Shown: piece by piece, positions 1 to 8,341 of the stretch
Layout of the letters: the number at the start of each line of letters is the position of its first letter
How positions within the stretch are numbered: position 1 is the stretch's first letter
Notes under the pieces: model-generated
The model's database searches: none
The model's input: only the letters and a program-made list of their open reading frames with translations
What the model was told of the DNA's origin: nothing
Translations under genes and position numbers: made by a program
Assembly (NCBI RefSeq): GCF_030268065.1
Contig: NZ_BSDD01000003.1
Location: forward strand, 62,001-126,000
Direction: 5' to 3'
Length of the DNA stretch: 64,000 nucleotides
Origin: Geothrix rubra
GTDB lineage: Bacteria > Acidobacteriota > Holophagae > Holophagales > Holophagaceae

Positions 1-903
1 TGGGCCTGGCGGGTGGTCTACCGCTGGGGCATCCCCCACTCCAAGCCCTCCGGCCGGCTGGCGCGACTCAGCTCCCACTGGCTGCCGGTGCTGGTGGCCC
101 TCTGCCTCGGCCTGGCCGCGGCCGGACCCGAGTGGCGGACGAACCTGCGGGGCATGGCCCCCGTGGTGGACTTCGCCGTGGTGCTGGATGGCAGCAGCAG
201 CATGCGCATCCTCGACCAGCCGGACGAGGACCGCTGGCACGCGGCCCGGCGGCTCCTGGCCCAGTTCGTCCTGAAGCGGCCCGACGACCGCTTCGCCCTG
301 ATCCTCTTCAGCGCCCATCCCGTCACCCTCAGCCCGCTCACCTCGGACCACCTGCGTCTGCTGCGCATGCTGGCGCGCCTCGACCTCGACAGCCGCGACG
401 ACGGCACCGCCATCGGCTCGGCCCTGATGACGGCCGTGCGGCGCCTGGAAGACAGCCCGGCCCGGTCCCGCGTCATCCTGCTCATCACGGATGGCTCGCA
501 GAACCGGGGCCGCGTCACCCCCCAGGAGGCGGCGGAGGAGGCCCACCAGAACGGCATCCGCATCCACACGGTCGCCCTGGGCCACAGCGGGGAGAGCCTC
601 GTGCCCATCGAGGGCGGCGGCTTCGCCCGGCTCCATGTCGAGGTGGACCACGACGCCCTGAAACAGGTCGCCCAGGCCACGGGCGGCGAGGCCTTCAGCG
701 CCGAGGATCCCGGCGGCCTGGCCCGCAGCCTCGCCGCCGTGGACCAGCTGGAGAAGACCCTGCTGCCCGTGGATCCGCCCACCGAGGGCCGGCCCCTGGC
801 CCAGTGGTTCCTCCTCGCCGCGGCGATCCTCGCCCTGCCCCTCGCCGCCGACCTCGCCTTCAAGCGCGGGAAGCCCCGGCCCGCCTGGGTGGAGGGGCCA
901 TGA
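1..903 (+). CDS. VWA-domain protein, BatA-like (5' end outside the window)
   Basis: The frame is open from base 1, so the gene starts upstream; about 300 residues are visible. A hydrophobic segment comes first (the LPVLVALCLGLAAAG stretch), followed by a von Willebrand factor A domain. Its MIDAS motif is D-G-S-S-S in VVLDGSSSM, and a later LLITDGSQNRG strand carries the metal-site Asp. A second membrane segment (WFLLAAAILALPLAADL) lies near the C-terminus. This layout, VWA between two membrane helices, is that of BatA proteins of the aerotolerance/MoxR-associated operons. The stop overlaps the ATG of the next VWA gene by four bases (ATGA), implying translational coupling. The metal-dependent protein-binding role is inferred from the family; no MoxR ATPase is visible because the upstream DNA is missing. 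Confidence 0.8.
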   Translation, partial: WAWRVVYRWGIPHSKPSGRLARLSSHWLPVLVALCLGLAAAGPEWRTNLRGMAPVVDFAVVLDGSSSMRILDQPDEDRWHAARRLLAQFVLKRPDDRFALILFSAHPVTLSPLTSDHLRLLRMLARLDLDSRDDGTAIGSALMTAVRRLEDSPARSRVILLITDGSQNRGRVTPQEAAEEAHQNGIRIHTVALGHSGESLVPIEGGGFARLHVEVDHDALKQVAQATGGEAFSAEDPGGLARSLAAVDQLEKTLLPVDPPTEGRPLAQWFLLAAAILALPLAADLAFKRGKPRPAWVEGP

Positions 904-2474
904 ACCTCCCCTTCACCCACCCCTGGATCCTCCTGCCCGCGGGCCTGCTGGCCCTGGCGGCGGTGGGCTTTGGCGTCTTCGCGCAGCTGCGGCCGGGCCT
1001 GGGGGTGCGGGTGGTGGGCCAGCGGCCGGCCTGGCAGGGGCTGGGCATGGCCCTGATGCTGGCGGGCCTGGGGCTCGGGCTGGCGGAACCGCGCTGGGGC
1101 CTGCCGGACTTCCCGCGGCTGACGGTCCATGTGGTGCTGGACGCCAGCCGCTCCATGACCGTGACCGATGCCGGCAGCCGCAGCCGCTGGGACGCCGCCG
1201 TGGCCGCCCTGGACCGCATCTGGTCCCGGCCCCAGCCGGGCCTGCGCTGGAGCCTGGACCTGCTCACCGGCGACGCCATTCCCCTCCAGCCGCCGGGCGA
1301 GGACCGCACCCTGCTTCGCGAATCGCTGCGGGCAGTCACACCGGGAGACGTGGGCTCCCCGGGCACGAGCCTGGGCCGCGGCCTGCCCCAGGTGGCCGCC
1401 CAGGCGGACCGCGAGGGCCCCGAGGTGATCCTGCTGCTCAGCGACGGCGAGGAGACCTGGGAGACGCCGGAGGCCGCCCTGTCCCGGGCCTCGGAGGCCC
1501 TGAAGAAGGCGAGGCTGCCCCTCTATGCCCTGGCCTTCGGCGACGGCAGGCCCCACCCCGTCCCGCCCCGGCCCGCCCCCGTGGCGGAGGCCACCCCCGC
1601 CCCGGGAGCCTCCCCGGTCCCCGCGCCGGCCGCCGCAGCGCCCGCCGCGCCGGTGCCAGAGCCCCCCGTGAGCACAGCCCAGCCCGAGTTCCTGGCGCAA
1701 CTGGCCCAGGCCACGGGCGGCCGGATGTTCGCCGATGGCGCCTCCGCCGCCACCGGCCTGCAGGACCTCGCGGCCGGGAAGCTGCCCCTCCCCGCCCGGC
1801 GTTCCCTCCAGCCTGCCCACCCGGAGCTGGGGGCCTGGGTGGCCCTCGCCGGCCTGCTGCTCTGGCTCGCCTTTGCGGGCAAGCCCATGGCCCGCTGGCG
1901 GCCGGTCCTGGGCCTCCTGCTGGCCCTGGCGGCGCCCACCCTGCGCGCGGCGCCCCCGGCGGCCCGAATCTGGGCGCCTGGCAGCGTGAAGGCCTGGATG
2001 GCGCAGCGGGCCCTGGAGGCCGGAGACCTCCAGGGGGCCCAGCGGTGGCGCCCCGCCGACGGCAACCCCGCCCACCTGCTCCTGGCCGCCGCCATCGACC
2101 TGAAGACGGGCCTCCCCGGCGACGCCCTCCAGACCCTCAGCCCCCTGGTGGGCCAAGGCGCTCCCCGTCCCGTCCCTGCCTGGCGGGCGCCGGCCCTCCT
2201 GCTCGCCGCCCGCGCCCTCCTGGACCTCAAGCGGCCGGAGGAGGCCCGGGGACTGCTCGAGCGCCTGCTCCTGGAGCAGCCCGGCCAGCGGGACGCGGTC
2301 CACGACCTGCAGACCCTGGTCCGGGACTCGAACCCGCCCCCCCCCGATCCCAAGAAGCCGCCCCCGCCGCCCCCGCCCCGCCCCAGCATGGGCGCCCAGC
2401 AGGATGAGCTGGAGGGCCTCAAGCAGCGCCTGCCCAAGCCCCCCAAGGCCCCGGGCGGGGTGAAGGACCAGTAG
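900..2474 (+). CDS. VWA-domain protein with C-terminal repeat region, BatB/BatC-like
   Basis: This 524-residue protein begins with two hydrophobic helices (WILLPAGLLALAAVGFGVF and GMALMLAGLGLGLA). A VWA domain follows with MIDAS motif D-A-S-R-S and the strand LLLSDGEETW. A Pro/Ala-rich linker (about residues 220-260) separates the VWA domain from another membrane segment (WVALAGLLLWLAF). The final 180 residues are helical, resemble TPR units and end in a proline-rich tail. BatB proteins usually stop after the VWA and membrane part, and TPR domains sit on BatC, so this looks like a BatB-BatC fusion. That reading is inference. The start ATG overlaps the stop of the preceding VWA gene. Confidence 0.78.
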   Translation: MNLPFTHPWILLPAGLLALAAVGFGVFAQLRPGLGVRVVGQRPAWQGLGMALMLAGLGLGLAEPRWGLPDFPRLTVHVVLDASRSMTVTDAGSRSRWDAAVAALDRIWSRPQPGLRWSLDLLTGDAIPLQPPGEDRTLLRESLRAVTPGDVGSPGTSLGRGLPQVAAQADREGPEVILLLSDGEETWETPEAALSRASEALKKARLPLYALAFGDGRPHPVPPRPAPVAEATPAPGASPVPAPAAAAPAAPVPEPPVSTAQPEFLAQLAQATGGRMFADGASAATGLQDLAAGKLPLPARRSLQPAHPELGAWVALAGLLLWLAFAGKPMARWRPVLGLLLALAAPTLRAAPPAARIWAPGSVKAWMAQRALEAGDLQGAQRWRPADGNPAHLLLAAAIDLKTGLPGDALQTLSPLVGQGAPRPVPAWRAPALLLAARALLDLKRPEEARGLLERLLLEQPGQRDAVHDLQTLVRDSNPPPPDPKKPPPPPPPRPSMGAQQDELEGLKQRLPKPPKAPGGVKDQ

Positions 2475-2481
2475 GGGGCAG

Positions 2482-2526
2482 GCGGAAAAGGAACGGCGGC
2501 CCGATGGGCCGCCGTTCCTTTTCCGC
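2482..2526. terminator. perfect-stem bidirectional terminator
   Basis: A 21-bp perfect inverted repeat with a three-base loop (GAT) lies between the convergent VWA and thioredoxin-like genes. Both arms carry an A/T run (GGAAAAGG and CCTTTTCC) inside the stem, so it can end transcription from either side. Confidence 0.75.
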
Positions 2527-2541
2527 GCTGACGCCCGACTG

Positions 2542-2946
2542 CTACTTGGCGAGCCAGGCGGCGAACTCGGCGCCGCTCCGGAAGGCGCCCACCTGGCGGC
2601 GGACCTCCTTGCCATTGGCATCGAGGATCACCATGGTGGGGAAGGCCTCCAGGTGGAACTCCTGGGCCAGCCGGGTGCCCTCGGGTACGGGGGTTCCGTC
2701 CTTCTTCTGCACCAGGGCGGAGTAGGGCACCATGCGCGCCAGGGCGGCCTGGCCCTCGGCGCTGGGGAACACGTTCTTCTGGAGGTACTGGCAGGGCGGG
2801 CACCACTCGGTCCAGAGGTCCATGAAGATGAGCTTCTTCTCGGCCTTGGCGCGCTTCAGGGCGGACTGCATGTCGTGCTCCCACTTCACGGGCCCCTGGG
2901 CGACGAGGGGGACGGCGGTCAGCAGGAGGGCGGCGAGGGTCTTCAT
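2542..2946 (-). CDS. secreted thioredoxin-fold protein with CPPC motif
   Basis: The 134-residue product has a signal peptide (MKTLAALLLTAVPLVAQ) and a thioredoxin fold. The redox motif is WTEWCPPC (Cys49 and Cys52), preceded by the KLIFMDLW strand; a later F-P-T segment (EAFPTMVIL) supplies the cis-proline. CPPC instead of CGPC is found in some periplasmic disulfide reductases. The ATG at 2946 is chosen because it begins the signal peptide and has a GGAGA site just upstream. An AGGATA on the plus strand at 3024-3029 reads TATCCT on this strand and could be its -10 box. It is transcribed divergently from the small secreted protein at 3111. A role in extracytoplasmic thiol chemistry is inferred. 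Confidence 0.8.
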   Translation of the reverse strand: MKTLAALLLTAVPLVAQGPVKWEHDMQSALKRAKAEKKLIFMDLWTEWCPPCQYLQKNVFPSAEGQAALARMVPYSALVQKKDGTPVPEGTRLAQEFHLEAFPTMVILDANGKEVRRQVGAFRSGAEFAAWLAK

Positions 2947-3110
2947 TCGGAATCTCCGGAGAGGGGCGGGGCAACCGCTCGGCAGTTGGATGACCGGATC
3001 CGGCGGACCGTTCCCGGCCTTCCAGGATAACCGGGCTAATCCCCTCCCCCGGTGCTTCGTAATCCCATGCGAGCCGGGGACATCCCGACCCCCCTTCAAG
3101 GAGGCCGCCC

Positions 3111-3464
3111 ATGCGCGCCGTCATGCTTCCGCTGGCCCTCGCCGCCAGCCTCGCCCTCCCCCTGTCCGCCCAGCAGGCCGCCCGTTTCATCAAGGTGGAC
3201 ATCGTCTCCAAGTCCTTCCACCCCCACCACGAGCGGGCCCGCAATGCGGACGGCCCCACCGAGGTCCATATCCGCATGCCGGTGAACCTGGCCAGCAGCA
3301 TCCTGGACATGGCCGGGGACAGCGAGATCAAGGTCAACGGGGAGACGAAGAAGGGCCTCAAGCCCGAGCAGCTGCAGAAGCTGCTGAAGGAATCCAAGCC
3401 CGGCGACCTGCTCCTGGAGATCACCACGGACAAGGGCGACCACGTCCGCGTGACCATCGAGTAG
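3111..3464 (+). CDS. small secreted protein of unknown function
   Basis: This 117-residue protein starts with a clear signal peptide ending near LPLSAQQA. The mature part is charged and begins with an RFIKVDIVSKS strand; the C-terminal half reads as alternating helix and strand (KPEQLQKLLKESKPGDLLLEITT). I do not recognise a family. A good ribosome site, AAGGAGG, sits eight bases before the ATG. A strong hairpin terminator follows directly after the stop, so it appears to be monocistronic. Confidence 0.7.
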   Translation: MRAVMLPLALAASLALPLSAQQAARFIKVDIVSKSFHPHHERARNADGPTEVHIRMPVNLASSILDMAGDSEIKVNGETKKGLKPEQLQKLLKESKPGDLLLEITTDKGDHVRVTIE

Positions 3465-3477
3465 CCGGACCTTTCCG

Positions 3478-3511
3478 CGAAACGGCCCCGCCCCCGGGCG
3501 GGGCCGTTTCG
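3478..3511 (+). terminator. GC-rich hairpin terminator
   Basis: A 16-bp perfect stem (arms beginning CGAAACGGCCCC and ending GGGGCCGTTTCG) with a two-base loop sits 13 bases after the stop of the small secreted protein. There is no long U-run, so termination strength is uncertain. Confidence 0.6.
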
Positions 3512-3525
3512 TGGACAATCGATCC

Positions 3526-3669
3526 ATGGAATCGAGGACCGAACTCCGAGTGCGCTATGCCGAGACGGATGCCATGGGCATCGTGCACCACGGGGCCCCC
3601 TCCGCGATCGCAAGCGCAGCGCCGCGGGAGCGGGAGGACAGCGCAGGGCGCTGTCCGGTCGGGGGGTAG
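3526..3669 (+). pseudogene. truncated duplicate of the thioesterase 5' end
   Basis: The first 22 codons of the thioesterase at 3692, and the ACAAT box before them, are repeated here 166 bases upstream without a mismatch in the coding part. After the His-His codons the sequence diverges into a GC-rich hairpin-bearing segment. The frame closes at a TAG after 47 codons. The hotdog fold would be missing, so the product would be non-functional. It is a partial tandem duplication rather than a gene. Confidence 0.7.
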
Positions 3670-3691
3670 TCGGGTGGGGCACAATCAAGCC

Positions 3692-4084
3692 ATGGAATCG
3701 AGGACCGAACTCCGAGTGCGCTATGCCGAGACGGATGCCATGGGCATCGTGCACCACGCCACCTACCCCGTGTGGATGGAGCTGGGACGGAGCGACTTCC
3801 TGCGTGGCCTGGGCCAGAGCTATGCCGAGTGGGAAGCGCGGGGCGTCCGCCTGGTGGTGAACGAGATCCGGGTCCGATTCCGGGCCCCGGCGCGCTACGA
3901 CGAGCTGGTGGTGGTGCGGACGCGCCTCGCGGAGGCCGGTCGGCGCCGCATCATGTTCCACTACGACATCGAGCGGGAGGGGGTGCCCCTGGCCGAGGGC
4001 GAGAGCGTCCACCTGGTGGCGGGGGCCGACGGCCGTGCCCGGGTGCTGCCGGAGGACCTGCTGGCCCTCGTTCAGGCGCCCTGA
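3692..4084 (+). CDS. acyl-CoA thioesterase, YbgC/FadM hotdog family
   Basis: The 130-residue length matches the 4-hydroxybenzoyl-CoA thioesterase/YbgC family. The N-terminus carries the family signature: RVRYAETDAMGIVHH, with the catalytic Asp in YAETDAMG, then a Y-x-x-W-M-E segment. The protein would hydrolyse acyl-CoA thioesters in the cytoplasm; the substrate cannot be read from sequence. A CACAAT box ends six bases before the ATG and no ribosome site is present, so the mRNA may be leaderless. The last 13 bases overlap the end of the convergent GAF gene. A partial copy of its promoter and first 22 codons lies upstream. Confidence 0.85.
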   Translation: MESRTELRVRYAETDAMGIVHHATYPVWMELGRSDFLRGLGQSYAEWEARGVRLVVNEIRVRFRAPARYDELVVVRTRLAEAGRRRIMFHYDIEREGVPLAEGESVHLVAGADGRARVLPEDLLALVQAP

Positions 4085-4701
4085 ATCAGGCACCGCGAGA
4101 GGATGGTGCCGAGGGCGTCCATGAGGCGGCGCCGCCGTTCGTCGAACGCGTCCGTCTGGAAACTCTGGAAGCTGAGCAACCCCAAGGGCCGCTCGCCGCG
4201 CCCCAGGGGCACCCCATACCAGCTGTGGGGGATGAGGCCCGTGGCCTGCTCCGCGGCGGTGAGCAGGCTGCCCGCGGCCTGACCCTCCTCCATGGTCCGG
4301 ATGTAGAGGGGCCGGCTCGAGGCGAGGACCCGCTCAGAGAGGCCCGCCCGCTCGGAGAGATGGCGGGAGGGATGGTTCCGGGTCCGTCCGCCCTCGTGGT
4401 ACAGCACGAACGTGAGCCGGTCCTCCTCCCAGTCCGCCAGGGCCAGGTAAAAGCAGGCCAGGCCCAGGGGCTTGAAGCAGAGGTCCAGCAGCGCCTCTGC
4501 CAGCTCCCGGGGGGGCATCCCCGGGCGCAGGGTCTCGAGGGTCGCCAGGAGCAGGTCCTTGTCGGCATCAAGGTGCCTCACCAGCTCCTCGGTCTCCTCG
4601 AGGCGCGCCCGCACCGAGGCGCATTCGGCCTCCAGGTGGCGGAGCCGCTCCCCCTGCTCGTGGAGCGCTTCGTCCTTGGCTCGGGTTCCGAACAGACCCA
4701 T
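4072..4701 (-). CDS. GAF-domain protein with N-terminal coiled coil
   Basis: The 209 residues begin with a long heptad-rich helix (about residues 8-55, rich in Glu, Arg and Leu). A GAF-like domain of about 140 residues follows (LDLCFKPLGLACFYLALADW ... GLIPHSWYGVPLGRGERPLGLLSFQS). The pattern of a core V-P-L strand followed by GLLSFQS is typical of GAF sensors. No output domain is fused, so it may act through a partner. It faces away from cysS and its 3' end overlaps the thioesterase gene. Ligand and role are unknown. Confidence 0.7.
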   Translation of the reverse strand: MGLFGTRAKDEALHEQGERLRHLEAECASVRARLEETEELVRHLDADKDLLLATLETLRPGMPPRELAEALLDLCFKPLGLACFYLALADWEEDRLTFVLYHEGGRTRNHPSRHLSERAGLSERVLASSRPLYIRTMEEGQAAGSLLTAAEQATGLIPHSWYGVPLGRGERPLGLLSFQSFQTDAFDERRRRLMDALGTILSRCLIQGA

Positions 4702-4755
4702 GCGGGCACCTTTGGGGGGTTATGGCGGAGGGGGCGATGGTGGTTACCTAGAGCC

Positions 4756-6204
4756 ATGAAGATGAGGCGACCCCTCTCCCTGTTCAATACCCTGACACGG
4801 AAAGTTGACGAAGTTGCGCCCCTCGAGCCCGGCGTCGTCAGCCTGTACACCTGCGGTCCCACGGTCTACAACGTGGCCCACATCGGCAACCTGCGCACGT
4901 TCCTGTTCCAGGACCTGCTCAAGCGCACCTTCCAGGCCGCCGGCCACGACGTCCGCCACTGCATGAACATCACCGACGTGGAGGACAAGATCATCCGGGA
5001 TTCCCAGGGCGGCCTGCCCCCGGAGGCCTCGAACGAGGCCCGCCACGGGGCCATGAAGGCCCTCACGGACCGCTTCACGGCCCTCTTCCTGGAGGACCTG
5101 GAGGCCCTGCGGATCCAGCGGGCCACCTACCTGCCCCGGGCCACCGAGTACCTGCCCCAGATGATCCGGCTCGTCCAGGACCTGGAGGCCAAGGGCCTGG
5201 CCTACGTCCGGGAAGGCAGCGTCTACTACCGCATCGCCGGCCTGCCCCAGTACGGCTGCCTGGCCCACCTGGACCGCGAGGGCATGAAGGTGGGCACCAG
5301 CGTGGACGCCGACGAGTACGAGCGCGACTCCGTCACCGACTTCGTGCTGTGGAAGGCCGCCAAGCCGGGCGAACCCTGGTGGGACAGCCCCTGGGGCCCG
5401 GGGCGGCCCGGCTGGCACATCGAGTGCTCGGCCATGGGCATGGAGCTGCTGGGCGAGCGCGTGGACATCCACAGCGGCGGCGTGGACCTGATCTTCCCCC
5501 ACCACGAGAACGAGATCGCCCAGAGCGAAGGCTGCCTGGGGCACCGCTGGGTGAACCACTGGGTCCACGGCGAGTTCCTCATGGTGGAGGGACAGAAGAT
5601 GTCCAAGAGCCTGGGGAACTTCTTCAGCCTGCGCGACCTCGTGGCCAAGGGGGTCGATCCCATCGCCTTCCGCTATGCCATCCAGAGCAACCACTACCGC
5701 AAGGTGCTGAACTTCAGCTTCGAGGGCCTGCGGGCCGCGGAGAATTCGCTGAAGCGCATCCGGGCCTTCCGCAAGCGGATGGAGGGCGAAGGCGAAGCCG
5801 GCGGCGGCCCGTGGAAGGAGGCGGTGGACCCCGTCGCCCGCGTCAACCAGGCCCGCGAGGCCTTCTGGGCGGCCATGGCCGATGACCTGAACACCCCGGA
5901 GGCGCTGGCGGCCCTTTTCACCCTCATCAGCGACCTCAACGCCCAGGACGACCACATGGCCCTCACCCGCGAGGAACGGGACGCGGCCCTGGCCTTCCTC
6001 GACGAGACCGACGCCATCTTCGCCGCCTGGCCCCACGAGGAGGCCAGCCTCGATGCCGAGGTGGAGGCCCTCATCGAGGCCCGCCGGGCCGCCAAGGCCG
6101 CGAAGAACTGGGCCGAGGCCGACCGCGTCCGCGACCAGTTGAAGGCCCTGGGCATCGTCCTCGAGGACCGCAAGGACGGCACCACGGGGTGGCGGCGGGG
6201 CTGA
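4756..6204 (+). CDS. cysS: cysteinyl-tRNA synthetase
   Basis: This 482-residue class I synthetase charges tRNA-Cys. The zinc ligand Cys33 lies in YTCGPTVYN and the HIGH-type motif is HIGN (residues 42-45). Further zinc ligands are in WHIECSAM and in FPHHENE. The KMSKS loop (QKMSKSLGNF) is near residue 280. The C-terminal helical DALR-type region ends with the RRAAKAAKNWAEADRVRDQL helix. The length is normal for CysRS. The ATG at 4756 has a TTACCT box six bases upstream and no ribosome site; a second in-frame ATG lies two codons later. The stop overlaps the next gene's start as TGATG. Confidence 0.97.
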   Translation: MKMRRPLSLFNTLTRKVDEVAPLEPGVVSLYTCGPTVYNVAHIGNLRTFLFQDLLKRTFQAAGHDVRHCMNITDVEDKIIRDSQGGLPPEASNEARHGAMKALTDRFTALFLEDLEALRIQRATYLPRATEYLPQMIRLVQDLEAKGLAYVREGSVYYRIAGLPQYGCLAHLDREGMKVGTSVDADEYERDSVTDFVLWKAAKPGEPWWDSPWGPGRPGWHIECSAMGMELLGERVDIHSGGVDLIFPHHENEIAQSEGCLGHRWVNHWVHGEFLMVEGQKMSKSLGNFFSLRDLVAKGVDPIAFRYAIQSNHYRKVLNFSFEGLRAAENSLKRIRAFRKRMEGEGEAGGGPWKEAVDPVARVNQAREAFWAAMADDLNTPEALAALFTLISDLNAQDDHMALTREERDAALAFLDETDAIFAAWPHEEASLDAEVEALIEARRAAKAAKNWAEADRVRDQLKALGIVLEDRKDGTTGWRRG

Positions 6205-7337
6205 TGCGCGCCCTCCTCGGCATCGCCCTGCTGCTGGCCATCCTCGGCAGCGCCTTCACCTACATGGCGCGCCGGTCCATGGCCCTGTGCCCGCCCCTGG
6301 CGCGACACCCGGCCGGCGTCTGGGGTTTCTTCGGGCTCTTCCTCCTCCTGATGTTCCTGGTCCCGCTGGTCAACCGGCTGACGGACCACCGGGCCGATGC
6401 GCTGTACTGGCTCAGCTACGGCCTCTTCGGCTTCGTATCCACCTACCTCGTCTACCTCCTGGTCGCGGATCTGGGGCAGGTCCTTCTGCGACGCCTCGCC
6501 CACGCCCCGGCCGCCACCGGCATGTGGGCCTTCGGGCTGGCCCTGGCCGCCACCCTGGCCTCCAACCTCTCGGGCCTGGCGACGGCCCTGCGGCCGCCGG
6601 TGCTCCGGTCCCTGGAGGTCCCCATCCAGGGCCTGCCCGAGGGCCTCGACGGCTTCCGCATCGTCCAGATCTCCGACCTGCACCTGGGCCCCCTCGTGCC
6701 CGCCGCCCGGGTGGACCGCCTCGTGGCCCGCACCAATGCCCTGGCTCCCGACCTCGTGGCCGTCACCGGGGACCTGGTGGATGGCGAGGCGGATGGGGTC
6801 CGGGCCAAGGCGGAGCGCCTGGCGGCCCTGCGCAGCACCCACGGCACCTTCTTCGTGACGGGCAACCACGAGTACTACTCCGGTGTCGGGAAGTGGATCC
6901 CCGTGCTCCAGGGCATGGGCTGGCGGGTGCTGGACAATGCGCATGAAGTCCTCCCGCACCACGGGGCCGCCCTGGTGGTGGCGGGGATGCCCGATCCCGC
7001 GGCCCGGGGACGCCGGGGCACGGGCCGCGGGCCCGATCTCGCCGCAGCCCTGGCCGGGGCTCCGGAGGGGGCGCCGAAGGTGCTCCTGTTCCATCCGCCC
7101 ACGGGCTACGACGCCGCCGAACGGGCGGGCATCCGGCTCCAGCTCTCCGGCCACACCCACGCCGGCCAGTACTTCCCCTGGAGCCTCGTCGTGCGGTCGG
7201 TCTACCGCTACCCCAGCGGCCTGAACCGCCACGGCAACCTGTGGCTCTACACCAGCGTGGGCACGGGCTTCTGGGGCCCGCCCACCCGGTTCCTCGTGCC
7301 GCCCGAGCTGACCCTGCTGGTGCTGCGCCGGGCCTGA
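6204..7337 (+). CDS. membrane-anchored calcineurin-like metallophosphoesterase
   Basis: The 377-residue protein opens with about four membrane helices (residues 1-130), then a metallophosphoesterase domain. The metal-binding motifs are in order: ISDLHLG (about 155-161), GDLVDG (about 189), GNHEYY (about 220) and SGHTHAGQ (about 315). This is the YaeI/YkuE-type architecture, which acts on phosphoester substrates at the membrane; the true substrate is unknown. The ATG shares one base with the cysS stop (TGATG), so translation is probably coupled. Confidence 0.88.
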   Translation: MRALLGIALLLAILGSAFTYMARRSMALCPPLARHPAGVWGFFGLFLLLMFLVPLVNRLTDHRADALYWLSYGLFGFVSTYLVYLLVADLGQVLLRRLAHAPAATGMWAFGLALAATLASNLSGLATALRPPVLRSLEVPIQGLPEGLDGFRIVQISDLHLGPLVPAARVDRLVARTNALAPDLVAVTGDLVDGEADGVRAKAERLAALRSTHGTFFVTGNHEYYSGVGKWIPVLQGMGWRVLDNAHEVLPHHGAALVVAGMPDPAARGRRGTGRGPDLAAALAGAPEGAPKVLLFHPPTGYDAAERAGIRLQLSGHTHAGQYFPWSLVVRSVYRYPSGLNRHGNLWLYTSVGTGFWGPPTRFLVPPELTLLVLRRA

Positions 7338-7341
7338 GGGC

Positions 7342-8316
7342 TCAGAGCGCCTCGCGGACGAGTTCCGGGTCCAGCTCCTCCAGGCACTGCCGGCGCTGGC
7401 AGGCGCGCTCGCGGCAGGGGGCGCAGGCGATGCCGGTGCGGAGGACCTGGCCGGCCCCATCCGGCAATCCCGCCACCACCGGGTCGCTGGAGCCGTAGAG
7501 GCCCAGGGCGGGCACCCCCAGGACGACCGCGAGGTGCAGCAGGCCCGTGTCCGGCGCCACCACCCGGTCCGCCTGGCGCAGGGCCGCGGCGAGCTGCCAG
7601 AACCCCAGGCGCGGCAGGGCCGGCACGCCGGTGGCTTCCGGCAGCCAGGTCCGGAGGTCCTCCTCCTCCGGCCCCAGGGACCAGCGCAGGTCGTACCGGC
7701 CCTCCAGCAGGCGGGCCAGGGTGATCCAGTGGCGCAGGGGCCAGCGCTTGATGGCCCCCCGGCGGGAGGCCCCGGGCACCAGGACCACCCGGGGCTTCGC
7801 CCGTGGCGCCCAGACCTGCCCGGGGTCGGGCAGCGCCACGCCCGCCAGGACCGGCCTGAAGCGTCCCAGGCCCGGGACGCCACGGCTGCGTCCGAAGGCC
7901 TCGGCGAGGCCCAGGGCCTGGCCGTAGCGCGTCTGATGGCGGAAGGGGAGCGGGTGGGTCTGGAGGGCCCCTGCGAACTCCTTGGTCACGCCGTCGCCCC
8001 AGCGTTCCGGGATGCCCGCGAATTTCGGGAGCAGGGCGGCCTTCAGGATGCCGTGGAAGTCCAGGCTGGCCTCGCAGTCCCGGATGCCCTCCGCCGCCCG
8101 GCGCAGCTCCGGCAGGGCCGAGAGGGGGTTCGAGAGAGGCCGGCGGCGGACCACCACCGGCTCCAGCCAGGGCAACGGCTCCAGGAGGAAGGCGTGGCGG
8201 TCCTCCACCACGGCCCGGAACCGGGCCTCGGGGAAGGCGTCCCGCAGGTTCGCCCAGGCGGGCAGGACCCGCAGGATGTCGCCGAGGGCCGACAGGCGGA
8301 GGAGGGCGAGGTTCAT
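7342..8316 (-). CDS. glycosyltransferase family 9, ADP-heptose:LPS heptosyltransferase-like
   Basis: The 324 residues begin with the GT9 signature LLRLSALGDILRVLPA, in which the S-A-L-G-D-I segment binds near the nucleotide sugar. The C-terminal half has VVAPDTGLLHLAVVLGVPALGLYGSSDP, the family's donor-binding motif. A Cys-rich tail with C-x-x-C spacings near residues 300-315 resembles that of WaaF/WaaC enzymes. It probably adds a heptose or similar sugar to lipopolysaccharide core at the inner membrane. The ATG at 8316 is chosen because the signature starts there; an upstream in-frame ATG would add 16 residues and overlap the hemerythrin gene. Confidence 0.87.
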   Translation of the reverse strand: MNLALLRLSALGDILRVLPAWANLRDAFPEARFRAVVEDRHAFLLEPLPWLEPVVVRRRPLSNPLSALPELRRAAEGIRDCEASLDFHGILKAALLPKFAGIPERWGDGVTKEFAGALQTHPLPFRHQTRYGQALGLAEAFGRSRGVPGLGRFRPVLAGVALPDPGQVWAPRAKPRVVLVPGASRRGAIKRWPLRHWITLARLLEGRYDLRWSLGPEEEDLRTWLPEATGVPALPRLGFWQLAAALRQADRVVAPDTGLLHLAVVLGVPALGLYGSSDPVVAGLPDGAGQVLRTGIACAPCRERACQRRQCLEELDPELVREAL

Positions 8317-8341
8317 CGGATCCTGCCAGCCATGCCGCCCC

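Noticed and set aside
18-4093. Long minus-strand open frames antisense to the VWA genes
   Set aside because: Arg/Gly/Pro-rich translations without motifs; explained by GC-rich sense coding.
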